A stretch of DNA of 64,000 nucleotides, from NCBI GenBank assembly GCA_963733065.1, contig CAVTBT010000003.1, forward strand, positions 186,001 through 250,000. Direction: 5' to 3'. The translations under genes and the position numbers were made by a program. This document shows positions 41,686 through 52,055 of the stretch, in pieces. How positions within the stretch are numbered: position 1 is the first letter of the stretch; each line of letters starts with the position of its first letter. This DNA is from CAVTBT01 sp963733065 (lineage in GTDB: Bacteria; Actinomycetota; Thermoleophilia; Gaiellales; Gaiellaceae). Under the pieces are notes generated by a model that saw nothing but the letters and a program-made list of their open reading frames with translations, ran no database searches and was not told the origin of the DNA.

Positions 41686-41738
41686 CCGACGCTAGGACGC
41701 CGCGCGCGTCCTGAAAACGCGGGAACCCCTGAACTTTG
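41686..41738 (-). promoter_or_regulatory. Putative promoter/operator of the DUF4242-like/PAP2 unit
   Basis: Minus strand: CAAAGT (41738-41733), GTTCCCGCGTT (two GTT 8 bases apart) and CTAGCGTCGG (41695-41686) with candidate -10 TAGCGT. Order and spacing are the same as at 35135-35187. A GGACGC-CGCGC-GCGTCC hairpin lies between the GTT pair and the -10. Confidence 0.5.
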
Positions 41739-41739
41739 C

Positions 41740-44493
41740 TCAGCCGATGCGGCGGGCGAGCTCCGTACGAGACCGGATGCCGAGCTTGGCGTAGACGCTC
41801 GTCAGATGGCTCTCCACGGTGCGCTCGCCGAGCACGAGCGCGGCCGCCACCTCGCGGTTCGTGCGGCCCTCCGCGACGAGCGCAGCGACGCGCCGCTCGG
41901 CCGGCGTCAGCCCTTCCTCTCGCGTGCGGCCGCCGATGCCGCCGAGCTCGGCGCGCGCCCGCTCCGCCCACCCGGCCGCACCGATCGCCTCGAATCCAGC
42001 GAGCGCCGCCTCGATCGCCTCGCGCGCGGACCGCTTCTGCCGCGCACGCCGGCGGGTGGTGCCGAGCGCGAGGAGCGCGCGTGCCCGGCCGAAGGGGTCG
42101 TCGGCGGCCTCGTGCGCGGCAACGGCCTCCTCGAGCAGCGCGAGCGCCGACTCGATTTCGCCCGCGGCCGCCGCGACGAGGCCGCGACAGCGCGCCGCCT
42201 GGGGCAGCACCCAGCGATTCCCGATGTGGCGCGCGTCAGCTTCCCACTCGTCGAGCACGGCGATCGCGTCGTCCGGGCGCCCGAGCTCGAGCAGCGCCTC
42301 GATGTAGTCGGCGACGTAGGCCGAGCCGGCGGCGGACGAGAATCCCGCGGCCCGGCGGCCCTCCTCTACGGTCGCAAAGCGTTCGACCGCGCCCGCCGCG
42401 TCCCCGGACCATGCATCGATCCGGCCGAGCAGCCCGAGCTGGAAGCGACGAAACGCCGTCGGCATGCGGCTGTCCGGGTGAGCGAGCGCGCGCTCGGCGT
42501 ACTCCCTGGCGAGCTCCACCTCGCCCTGGGCGAGCGCAACGGACGCGGTCATCCCAGCGATTGTCGGCGCGTCGGCGAGCTCCGGCCCGCCGTACTGGAA
42601 CGCCAGGTCGACGAGCCGATCCGCGTAGGCCCGCGCGAGCTCGAGTCGGCCTGCACGTTCCTCGAGGATGGTGAGATAGAAGAGCGGCGTCGTGGCGTCC
42701 GGCTCGTCGTCCTCGGCGGCGGGAGCAATCAGCTCCGTGAGGATGGGCCGCGCTTCGTCGATGCGCCCCGACCACACGAGGCAGTGGATCTGCGATGCCG
42801 TCGCGTCGACGATCGCGACGGCGTCGTTCGAGCGGCCGGCGAGATGACGGGCGCGCTCGGCGAGCTCGAACGCATCCGGTTGGCCGGCGTTGAAGCGGAT
42901 GATCGAGAGCGCCGCGAGTGTGCGTGCGTTGAGGGCGTCGTCGCCCAGCCCTTCGCCGAGGCGCAGCGCCGCACGCGCGTGCCGCTCGGCGACGGCGAGC
43001 CCATCCGTGATGCGGGTGGTCACGGCGAGTCGCTGGTGGATGACCACCTGCAGCTCGAGGCTGCCGGACGCCTCGATGAGCGCCTGCTCGAGCGACGACA
43101 CTGCCCCTTCGATCGTGCCCGCGACATCCTCGAGATCGCCGAGCAGCACGAGGACCTCCGCCCGCGCGGCTCCCGGTTGCGCGAGGTCCAGCAGCTCGCG
43201 CGCCAGCAGAAACGCGCGGTCGGCGGCGCCCGCGGCGAGATAGTCGCGCGCGGCCTGTGAACCGCGTCGCCGGCGATCCTCCTCGTGCTCCGGAGGGGTG
43301 GCGCGCAGCGCCCCTTCGCCGAGCTCGGCCGCGACGGACGCGGCGCCGCGCGCTCGGGCGAGGCCCGCGGCGTCCTCGAGCTCGCGCGCAACGGCGGCGT
43401 CCTGCCACTCGAGCGCGGCGGCGACATGGCGCGCGCGGCTGACCGGATCGTGGACCGCTGCCGCCGCAGCCCGATGCGCGCGACGGCGCGCGTCATCGTC
43501 GGCGTCCGCAACCACCCCGGAGGCGAGCAGCGGATGCGTGAACCGGACCTCACCATCCGCTAACTCGAGCACATTGGCGGTGACGGCGGGCTCGAGCACC
43601 CCGTGCGAAACGCCCACGGTCTCGAGGCTCGCCGCTGTCGACGATCCCGCCAGGGCGACGACGAGCAGCGCCTCGCGCGTTACCTCTGGGAGCGCGCTCA
43701 GCCGGTCGCTGACCAGTCGCTCGAGTGTCTCCGGCACCGGCAGGGGAGCGGTGGGGTCGACCGGCTGCTCGACCTCGGCGAGCGCCCGTGCGAGCTCGAG
43801 TGCGAAGAACGGATTGCCGCCCGCCACCTCGTGCAGCCGCACCAGCGTCGGCCGCGGAAATGTACGGCCCAGACGCACGCGGATCAGTCGCTGCGTCGCG
43901 CCGAGGCTCAGCGGGCCGACGGAGAGCCTCTCGGTACTCCCGTCGGGGAGAGCGTGCTCGAGCAACGAGGGCGTCCCACCGGCGCGCCGAGCGAGCAGCA
44001 GCGCGACCCGATCGCGGTCCAGCCGCCGCAGCGCGAAGGCGAGTGCCGCGCCGGACGAGGCGTCGAGCCACTGGACGTCGTCGATGGCGACCAGCACCGG
44101 GCCGCGCCGGGCGAGCTCCCGCAGCACGCTGAAGACCGCCACGGCGATGGCGCGTGCGTCTGCAGTCGCACCTGCGCCGCCGTCGAGCAGAAGCACCGTC
44201 TCGAGCGCCCGTCGACGCGGAGCAGGCAGGTCGGGGAGGATCTCGCCGACGCATTCCTCCAGCAGGTCACTGAGCCCGGCGTGCGCAAGGCCCCGCTCGG
44301 ACTCGGCGGGGCGCGCGACGAGCACGTGCAGCGACCGTTCCCTCGCCGCGGCGAGACCTGCCCGCCAGATCGTCGTCTTGCCGATCCCCGCATCACCTTC
44401 GAGCACGGCGGCGCGCAGCCCCTCGCCTGCCCCGTCGAAGAAGGAGTCCAGCCAGGCAACTTCGTCGTCTCTGCCGACGATCTCGACTGTCAC
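41740..44493 (-). CDS. LAL-type LuxR family regulator (ATPase + TPR + HTH)
   Basis: A 917-residue paralogue of the 35204-37972 regulator. NTPase: IVGRDDEVAWLDSFFDGAGE, Walker A GDAGIGKTTIW (about 34-44), Walker B VLVAIDDVQWLDASSG and HEVAGGNPFFALELARAL. TPR-like helices fill about 400-840, and the C-terminal LuxR HTH reads LTPAERRVAALVAEGRTNRE ... LGERTVESHLTSVYAKLG. The GTG at 44493 (VTVEIVGRDD) is chosen; 72 upstream codons are a shadow of the cupin region. It diverges from the cupin gene by 70 bases and precedes the DUF4242-like/PAP2 pair, which it may control. Inducer unknown. Confidence 0.9.
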   Translation of the reverse strand: MTVEIVGRDDEVAWLDSFFDGAGEGLRAAVLEGDAGIGKTTIWRAGLAAARERSLHVLVARPAESERGLAHAGLSDLLEECVGEILPDLPAPRRRALETVLLLDGGAGATADARAIAVAVFSVLRELARRGPVLVAIDDVQWLDASSGAALAFALRRLDRDRVALLLARRAGGTPSLLEHALPDGSTERLSVGPLSLGATQRLIRVRLGRTFPRPTLVRLHEVAGGNPFFALELARALAEVEQPVDPTAPLPVPETLERLVSDRLSALPEVTREALLVVALAGSSTAASLETVGVSHGVLEPAVTANVLELADGEVRFTHPLLASGVVADADDDARRRAHRAAAAAVHDPVSRARHVAAALEWQDAAVARELEDAAGLARARGAASVAAELGEGALRATPPEHEEDRRRRGSQAARDYLAAGAADRAFLLARELLDLAQPGAARAEVLVLLGDLEDVAGTIEGAVSSLEQALIEASGSLELQVVIHQRLAVTTRITDGLAVAERHARAALRLGEGLGDDALNARTLAALSIIRFNAGQPDAFELAERARHLAGRSNDAVAIVDATASQIHCLVWSGRIDEARPILTELIAPAAEDDEPDATTPLFYLTILEERAGRLELARAYADRLVDLAFQYGGPELADAPTIAGMTASVALAQGEVELAREYAERALAHPDSRMPTAFRRFQLGLLGRIDAWSGDAAGAVERFATVEEGRRAAGFSSAAGSAYVADYIEALLELGRPDDAIAVLDEWEADARHIGNRWVLPQAARCRGLVAAAAGEIESALALLEEAVAAHEAADDPFGRARALLALGTTRRRARQKRSAREAIEAALAGFEAIGAAGWAERARAELGGIGGRTREEGLTPAERRVAALVAEGRTNREVAAALVLGERTVESHLTSVYAKLGIRSRTELARRIG

Positions 44494-44563
44494 CTCAGGT
44501 CGATGGTGACACGGAGCCGGTCGGATTTCGACTTCGCATGCTCGGGCACGCGATACTGCGGCC

Positions 44564-44935
44564 GTGAGCGCGTTCGGCGACCTCGACGGCCTGACGCCTC
44601 TACGGCTCGTGGACGGTGTCGCCGCCCGCACGGTTGAGGGCGAGCGGGCCACGCTGGCCGTGATCGAGCTCGACCCCGGGTCGGTCGTGCCGGAGCACGC
44701 CCACGACAACGAGCAGCTCGGCGTCTGCCTCTCCGGCTCGCTGCGCTTCCGGATCGGGGACGAGACCAGCGAGCTCGTGGCCGGCTCGACGTGGTCGATC
44801 CCGCCGAACGTCCCGCACGGCGTGGAAGTCGGCCCGGAAGGCTGCGTCGTGGCCGAGGTGTTCGTGCCCGCCCGCGCCGACTGGGCGGCGCTGGAGCGCG
44901 ACGCCCCGCGGGCGCCGCGCTGGCCATCCGCGTGA
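44564..44935 (+). CDS. Cupin-domain protein
   Basis: A 123-residue single-domain cupin. Motif 1 is VVPEHAHDNEQLGVCLSGSL (H-x-H-x3-E-Q, metal ligands) and motif 2 is IPPNVPHGVEVG (His). Members include dioxygenases, isomerases and small-molecule sensors; nothing here fixes the function. The start is a GTG at 44564, divergent from the LAL regulator by 70 bases; a divergently transcribed cupin could process or bind the regulator's effector, but that is inference. It ends 11 bases before the convergent secreted-protein gene. Confidence 0.83.
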   Translation: MSAFGDLDGLTPLRLVDGVAARTVEGERATLAVIELDPGSVVPEHAHDNEQLGVCLSGSLRFRIGDETSELVAGSTWSIPPNVPHGVEVGPEGCVVAEVFVPARADWAALERDAPRAPRWPSA

Positions 44936-44946
44936 CCGCCTAGGCC

Positions 44947-45426
44947 TCACCGGGGAGTCAGATACCCCTCCCATCGCCAGGTGCGCGGGCGTGATCCGTC
45001 GGCCGGATCCCAGACCGCCGCGACCCTGCCGCCGCCGGCCAGCTGCCGGTAGGCGCCGGTTCCACGGACGACCTTCCAGCGGCCTGCTCCGACACCCCAC
45101 TGGCTGCCGGCGTCGGTCCACTCGTTGCGGAGGTGGATCACCAGCGTCCCCCGCTTGCCCGCAAGTGTCACGTCGAGCTCGTTGATCTCCGTCTCCTGCC
45201 CGTCCCTCAGCACGGTCCGCGAGCTCCACGGCCCGTAGGTCGCCGGACCGGCGTCGCTCTTCGCCGCGCCGCTGCTCAGCGGCACCAGGACGAAGCTGTA
45301 CGTCGATTTCCGCATCTCGAACGCCACGCGTTGCCTGTTGGCCTGGGGCTCGGCCCCCGCCACGGAGACGACGGTCGCCACGATTCCGATCGCGAGGATC
45401 AGGCCTGCCGTCAGCTTCTTGCTCAT
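44947..45426 (-). CDS. Small secreted protein of unknown function
   Basis: A 159-residue protein with a clear signal peptide (KKLTAGLILAIGIVATVVSV, cleavage near AGA-EP). The mature part is beta-rich: AFEMRKSTYSFVLVPLSSGA, LDVTLAGKRGTLVIHLRNEW and GRWKVVRGTGAYRQLAGGGR, the last typical of secreted barrel proteins related to allene-oxide-cyclase/DUF3224 folds. Function unknown. The ATG at 45426 has a GAAGGGAG Shine-Dalgarno. Upstream lie three GCTGAG repeats with 11-bp period (45473-45500), placing the gene in the putative regulon of the BTAD regulator at 47532. It follows the receptor-kinase gene. Confidence 0.75.
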   Translation of the reverse strand: MSKKLTAGLILAIGIVATVVSVAGAEPQANRQRVAFEMRKSTYSFVLVPLSSGAAKSDAGPATYGPWSSRTVLRDGQETEINELDVTLAGKRGTLVIHLRNEWTDAGSQWGVGAGRWKVVRGTGAYRQLAGGGRVAAVWDPADGSRPRTWRWEGYLTPR

Positions 45427-45472
45427 CACGCTCCCTTCGGGTCGTTCGCCTGTCGGCACCGTCGTCGAGGTG

Positions 45473-45500
45473 GCTGAGGCGAGGCTGAGGATGCGCTGAG
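45473..45500. promoter_or_regulatory. Three GCTGAG direct repeats with 11-bp period
   Basis: GCTGAG occurs at 45473-45478, 45484-45489 and 45495-45500, so each copy begins 11 bases after the last, one turn of the helix. They lie between the receptor-kinase stop and the secreted-protein start. Such phased direct repeats are the binding pattern of SARP/BTAD-type regulators, and the same hexamer occurs twice with the same period next to the BTAD gene. Confidence 0.65.
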
Positions 45501-45523
45501 CGGCCTACTTCCCGGGATTGGAT

Positions 45524-47413
45524 CTACGCGCCGCAGGCGTTGTTGAACGAGGATGCGACCGTCACCCAGATGCCGCCGGTACCGGCGGCGATCGAGGTCA
45601 GGCACCCCCCGCCGAAAGCCGGCACCGCCGCGACCACACGCACGGTCTGCTCGACCTCCCAGTCGGTGCCCCAGCGGACGACGCTTCCCGACGGCGCATC
45701 GGACGTCCACACCGAGCCGAATCCCCCCGTGTCCTCTCCCGCATCGGCGGGACAACAGCCGAGCTCGGTCACGGTCGCCAACGTCTTCGGATCGAAGACG
45801 CTCAAGCCGACCCAGACGAAACCGCGCATGAGATACGGGCGAGGGGCGCGCGCGCTCTCGCTGACGCGCACGTGCCCGCGCCGCTCGCCGGTCCGAGCGT
45901 CCAGGCGGTACAGCGTCGAGCTCGAGGCGCCGACGACCCAGACGGAGCCGAGGCCGACGGCGACACTGTCGATCGCGGCGGCTCCTGCGAACCGCGTGCG
46001 GTGCGTGATCTTCCCGGTGACGGGGTCGATGCGCAGCAGCTGCGAGTCCCGCTCGCCGTGCGCGACGACCCAGACGGCGCCGTATCCCACCGCAACCCCC
46101 CAGGGCACGCGATCGAGGGGATAGAAGGTCCGCCTTCGCCCGGTGCCGGTGATGCGAACGAGAACCGGACGGTCTGCGTCGTTCACGCCGATGAACCAGG
46201 CCCCGCCACTGTCCGCCGCGAGCACTGGACCCGCGTAGGCGCTGACGTCGACCGGATCCGCGAGCACCTCGGTCGACTGGACGTGCTTCGTCCTTTCGTC
46301 GACGCTCGAGATCGTGTCGTCGGAGTAGTCGTAGACCCATACGCGGCGCCCGTGTGCGGCAACCGCTTCGGGGTCTGTACCCACGGGAACGACGTCGGCC
46401 ACGGCATTCGTCTCCGGGTCGATGCGGATCACGGTGCCCGGCCGGCCGTAGAGGACAGGCTCCGCCGCACCATCATCGGCGCCTGAAACCAAGGCCGCGA
46501 CGACGGCGGCAAGCCCGGCGAGCAGAGCTGCGCCGACGGCGATCAGAGCCGTGCGGCGGCGTGAGCGGCGCGGCGCGCGCAGTCCGAGCGCCGTCTCGGT
46601 CGCGTCGATCAGGGCCGCGCAGGTCGGCGGCCGATCGGCCGGGTCCTTCGCAAGCCCCTTGCGGAGTGCGTCGTCGACGGCGCCGGGAAGCGCGGCGTTC
46701 CGCGCGCTCGCACTCGGCGGCGTCTGCTCGAGGTGCGCCCAGGCCACCGCGAGCCGCGAAGCGTGCGGGAACGGCGGCTCTCCGGTGAGGCACTCGTACA
46801 GCAGGCAGGCGAGTGAGTACACGTCCGCCCGGCCGTCCACCGGATCGCCGTCGAGCTGCTCGGGAGCGAAGTAGGCGGGCGTCCCGAGCGACCGCCCGTC
46901 GATCTGCGGACTTCCGTCGGCGACGAGGCGGCTGAGGCCGAAGTCCGCGAGGTAGGCGTGCTCGTCGGCGTCGAGCAGCACGTTCGAGGGCTTGACGTCC
47001 CGGTGCACGAGCCCGCGTACGTGCGCGGCGTCGAGGGCAGCGGCGACCTGGCGGCAGATCGCGAGCGCTCGTCCAGGCTCGAGCGGGCCGTCGGCACGAA
47101 GCAGCGCCCGCAGGTCCGCGCCCTCGACGAGCCGCATGGCGAGGTAGAGGCGGTCGTCGACGTCGCCCGCGTCGTGCACCGGCACGACGTTCGGGTGCTC
47201 CAGCGACATCGCCAGCTCCGTCTCGCGGGCGAAGCGGGCGCGGAAGCGCGCGTCGAGCGCGAGATCTGGCGCCACGAGCTTCAGCGCCACCGTGCGCTTC
47301 AGTCGCAGGTCGTACGCGCGATAGACGACACCCATGCCGCCGCGGCCGATCAACTCCTCGATCCGGTAGCCGAGGAAGTCGGATCCAAGCTGGACCTGGG
47401 TGTCGACTGTCAT
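45524..47413 (-). CDS. Transmembrane serine/threonine protein kinase with extracellular beta-propeller
   Basis: A 629-residue PknB-like receptor kinase. Kinase domain (about 15-275): LIGRGGMGVVYRAYDLRLKR (Gly loop), VALKLVAP (Lys), HVRGLVHRDVKPSNVLLDAD (catalytic Asp), YLADFGLSRL, GTPAYFAPEQLDGDPVDGRA. A basic juxtamembrane stretch precedes the helix TALIAVGAALLAGLAAVVAA (about 295-315). The outer part holds repeated strands such as VPWGVAVGYGAVWVVAHGER, SVAVGLGSVWVVGASSSTLY and FGSVWTSDA, a YVTN/NHL-like propeller that may sense ligands. The ATG at 47413 is used. It is divergent from the BTAD regulator with phased repeats between, suggesting a shared signalling module. Confidence 0.9.
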   Translation of the reverse strand: MTVDTQVQLGSDFLGYRIEELIGRGGMGVVYRAYDLRLKRTVALKLVAPDLALDARFRARFARETELAMSLEHPNVVPVHDAGDVDDRLYLAMRLVEGADLRALLRADGPLEPGRALAICRQVAAALDAAHVRGLVHRDVKPSNVLLDADEHAYLADFGLSRLVADGSPQIDGRSLGTPAYFAPEQLDGDPVDGRADVYSLACLLYECLTGEPPFPHASRLAVAWAHLEQTPPSASARNAALPGAVDDALRKGLAKDPADRPPTCAALIDATETALGLRAPRRSRRRTALIAVGAALLAGLAAVVAALVSGADDGAAEPVLYGRPGTVIRIDPETNAVADVVPVGTDPEAVAAHGRRVWVYDYSDDTISSVDERTKHVQSTEVLADPVDVSAYAGPVLAADSGGAWFIGVNDADRPVLVRITGTGRRRTFYPLDRVPWGVAVGYGAVWVVAHGERDSQLLRIDPVTGKITHRTRFAGAAAIDSVAVGLGSVWVVGASSSTLYRLDARTGERRGHVRVSESARAPRPYLMRGFVWVGLSVFDPKTLATVTELGCCPADAGEDTGGFGSVWTSDAPSGSVVRWGTDWEVEQTVRVVAAVPAFGGGCLTSIAAGTGGIWVTVASSFNNACGA

Positions 47414-47461
47414 TGCGGAGCCATCCTGGGAGCCACGATACGACTGGTCGCTCCCACGATC

Positions 47462-47506
47462 CACCGTGCACGTGGGCGCTGAGGGATCGCTGAGCCGTGC
47501 ACGGTG
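47462..47506. promoter_or_regulatory. Paired GCTGAG repeats inside an inverted repeat, kinase/BTAD divergent region
   Basis: GCTGAG at 47478-47483 and 47489-47494 (11-bp period) is framed by a perfect 10-bp inverted repeat, CACCGTGCAC (47462-47471) and GTGCACGGTG (47497-47506). The unit lies in the 118-base gap between divergent starts and ends 25 bases before the BTAD GTG. It looks like a regulator-binding site serving both genes. Confidence 0.6.
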
Positions 47507-47531
47507 TTAGCGTCGCCGCCGGAGGCGAACG

Positions 47532-49145
47532 GTGGAGTTCCGGATCCTTGGCCCGCTGGAGGTCGTCGAGAGCGGTCGCGCACTCGCGCTCGGCGGATCA
47601 CGGCAGCGCACCCTCCTCGCCCTGCTGCTCACCCGCGCGAACGAGGTCGTCTCGAAGGACCGGCTGATCGACGACCTCTGGGGTGCGAGCGTCCCCGATT
47701 CGCCCGTCAACGCGCTGCAGTATCACGTCTCACAGCTCCGCAAGGCGCTCGCTCCCGGCGACGCGATCGTCACGCACGGGGCCGGCTATCTCCTCAGGGT
47801 GCAGCCGGAGGAGCTCGACCTGCTCCGCTTCGAGCGGCTCGTCGGCGAGGCGCGCGAGGCGCCACCCGAGGCGGCGGCCCGGCTCCTCCGACAGGCGCTG
47901 GCCCTGTGGCGCGGGCCGGCGCTCGCCGATCTCGCCGATGAGCCGTTCGCGCAGTCGGAGATCCTCCGCCTCGAGGAGCTCCGGGTCGCGGCGCTGGAGC
48001 GGCGGATCGAAGCCGACCTCGCGCTCGGCCGCCACGCCGACGTCGTGGGGGAGGTCGAAGCGCTCGTTCGCGAACAACCGCTCCGCGAGCGGCTGCGCGC
48101 CCTGTTGATGCGCGCGCTGTACGGCTCGGGTCGGCAGGCCGACGCTCTGGGTGTCTACCGCGAGACGCGGGCGCTGCTCGTGGAGGAGCTCGGCATCGAG
48201 CCCGGCACGGAGCTACAGGAGCTGGAGCACGCGATCCTGCGGCAGGATCCGGCGCTGTCGCGTCCGCCGGGAGGCGCAGTTCCACCGGCTCCCCCACCAC
48301 GGCGGGCGATCATGGCCGTGACGGGTGACGACGCCCGGATCGACGCGCTCCTCGCCGTCGCGGAGCCACTTGCGCGCCGGCCGGACTCCGAGCTGATCCT
48401 TCTCCGGTTGCTGACCGACGGTGTCGACGTGACCGCCGCGAACGCCGTGCTCGAGCAACGACGCAGAGACCTTTCCGCGCGAGGGGTCTCGTGCCGCGTG
48501 GCCGCCTATACGTCCTCCGAGCCGGGCAGCGAGATCGCGCTGGCCGCCACCGCGCACGACGTCGAGCTCATGCTGGTCGACGCGCCGACCGACCTGCTCG
48601 AGCACGGGCGCCTCGACGGCGAGCTCGCCGTGCTCCTGGCAGCCGCACCCTGCGATGTCGGGCTGCTGGCCGGGAGCGGCCGCCCTGGGGCCGGGCCGGT
48701 CGTGACGCCGTTTGGCGGCGTCGAGCACGACTGGTCGGCGATCGAGGTGGCCGCGTGGCTCGCCCAGTCGCTCGGGACGACGCTTCGGCTGCTCGGTACG
48801 GAGGCCGACGCGGCGCGCGGACGGCGGGACGCGAGCAGGTTGCTGGCCCGCGCGTCGCTGCTCGTCCAGCAGGTGATCGGGATCGCCACCGAGCCGGTGC
48901 TCGTGGCCTCCGGCCCCGAAGGGATGCTCGACGGAGCCCGCGACGCGCGTCTGCTCGTCATCGGGCTCTCGGACCGCTGGCGCACCGAGGGCATCGGCCA
49001 GGCCCGTGTGGCTCTCGCCGCCGGGGCGGCGGTGCCGACGCTCTTCGTCCGGCGCGGCCTGCGGCCGAGCGGTGTCGCCCCGAACGAGACGCTGACCCGC
49101 TTCACGTGGACGCTGGGCTCGCAGCCGGTCGGGTCGGAATCCTGA
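47532..49145 (+). CDS. BTAD/SARP-type transcriptional regulator with C-terminal USP-like domains
   Basis: A 537-residue protein. Residues about 1-92 are an OmpR-type winged helix (EFRILGPLEVVESGRALALG, DRLIDDLWGASVPDSPVNAL, YHVSQLRKAL); about 97-245 form the bacterial transcriptional activation domain (ALADLADEPFAQSEILRLEE ... ALMRALYGSGRQADALGVYR ... EELGIEPGTELQELEHAI). A Pro-rich hinge leads to two alpha/beta domains (about 265-380 and 390-520) with universal-stress-protein-like strands such as RAIMAVTGDDARIDALLAVA, PVVTPFGGVEHDWSAIEVAA and RLLVIGLSDRW. The start is a GTG. No NB-ARC ATPase is present, unlike AfsR. Phased GCTGAG repeats upstream and near 45.5 kb are candidate targets. Confidence 0.85.
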   Translation: MEFRILGPLEVVESGRALALGGSRQRTLLALLLTRANEVVSKDRLIDDLWGASVPDSPVNALQYHVSQLRKALAPGDAIVTHGAGYLLRVQPEELDLLRFERLVGEAREAPPEAAARLLRQALALWRGPALADLADEPFAQSEILRLEELRVAALERRIEADLALGRHADVVGEVEALVREQPLRERLRALLMRALYGSGRQADALGVYRETRALLVEELGIEPGTELQELEHAILRQDPALSRPPGGAVPPAPPPRRAIMAVTGDDARIDALLAVAEPLARRPDSELILLRLLTDGVDVTAANAVLEQRRRDLSARGVSCRVAAYTSSEPGSEIALAATAHDVELMLVDAPTDLLEHGRLDGELAVLLAAAPCDVGLLAGSGRPGAGPVVTPFGGVEHDWSAIEVAAWLAQSLGTTLRLLGTEADAARGRRDASRLLARASLLVQQVIGIATEPVLVASGPEGMLDGARDARLLVIGLSDRWRTEGIGQARVALAAGAAVPTLFVRRGLRPSGVAPNETLTRFTWTLGSQPVGSES

Positions 49146-49201
49146 GGGTGAGGGCGCGCGGGGCACGCCCGCCTACCTGTCTCGCTACCCCAGTTCGAGC
49201 G

Positions 49202-51685
<2,484 letters not shown>

Positions 51686-51689
51686 GCGA

Positions 51690-52055
51690 TCACGTCCTCG
51701 GTGCGGGGTGCTGGGCGGGTCGGTAGAGCACGAGCTCGCGCCTGTACGAGCGGTGCACCTGCTGGATCTCCTCGCGCAGCTCCCGCTCGAGCCGCTCCAT
51801 GCGCGCATGCACGCGCCTCAGCTCGTCCTCGAGGCGCAGCACGTGCTCGACCCCTGCGAGGTTGAGCCCGAGCTCGGTCGTCAGCCGCTGGATCAGCCGC
51901 AGCCGGTCGAGGTCGACGTCGGAGTAAAGCCGGGTGTTGCCGGCCGTGCGCTGCGGGCGCACCAGGCCCTTCGCCTCGTAGATGCGCAGGGTCTGGGGAT
52001 GCATGCCGACGAGCTCGGCTGCGACGGAGATCATGTAGCGCCCGCGTTCAGGCAC
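51690..52055 (-). CDS. hspR: HspR, MerR-family heat-shock repressor
   Basis: A 121-residue repressor: MISVAAELVGMHPQTLRIYE, AKGLVRPQRTAGNTRLYSD and DLDRLRLIQRLTTELGLNLA are the MerR winged helix and hinge typical of HspR, followed by a dimerising helix (RRVHARMERLERELREEIQQ). HspR binds HAIR inverted repeats with DnaK as corepressor, giving feedback on chaperone level. A HAIR-like site is visible at 55727-55747 upstream of dnaK. Start is a GTG at 52055, overlapping the small membrane gene by 8 bases; clpB follows after 4 bases. Confidence 0.93.
   Translation of the reverse strand: MPERGRYMISVAAELVGMHPQTLRIYEAKGLVRPQRTAGNTRLYSDVDLDRLRLIQRLTTELGLNLAGVEHVLRLEDELRRVHARMERLERELREEIQQVHRSYRRELVLYRPAQHPAPRT

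Noticed and set aside
49146..49201. GGGCG/CGCCC hairpin between the convergent BTAD and clpB genes as a terminator
   Set aside because: The stem is only five base pairs with a nine-base loop, too weak to call in this GC-rich sequence.
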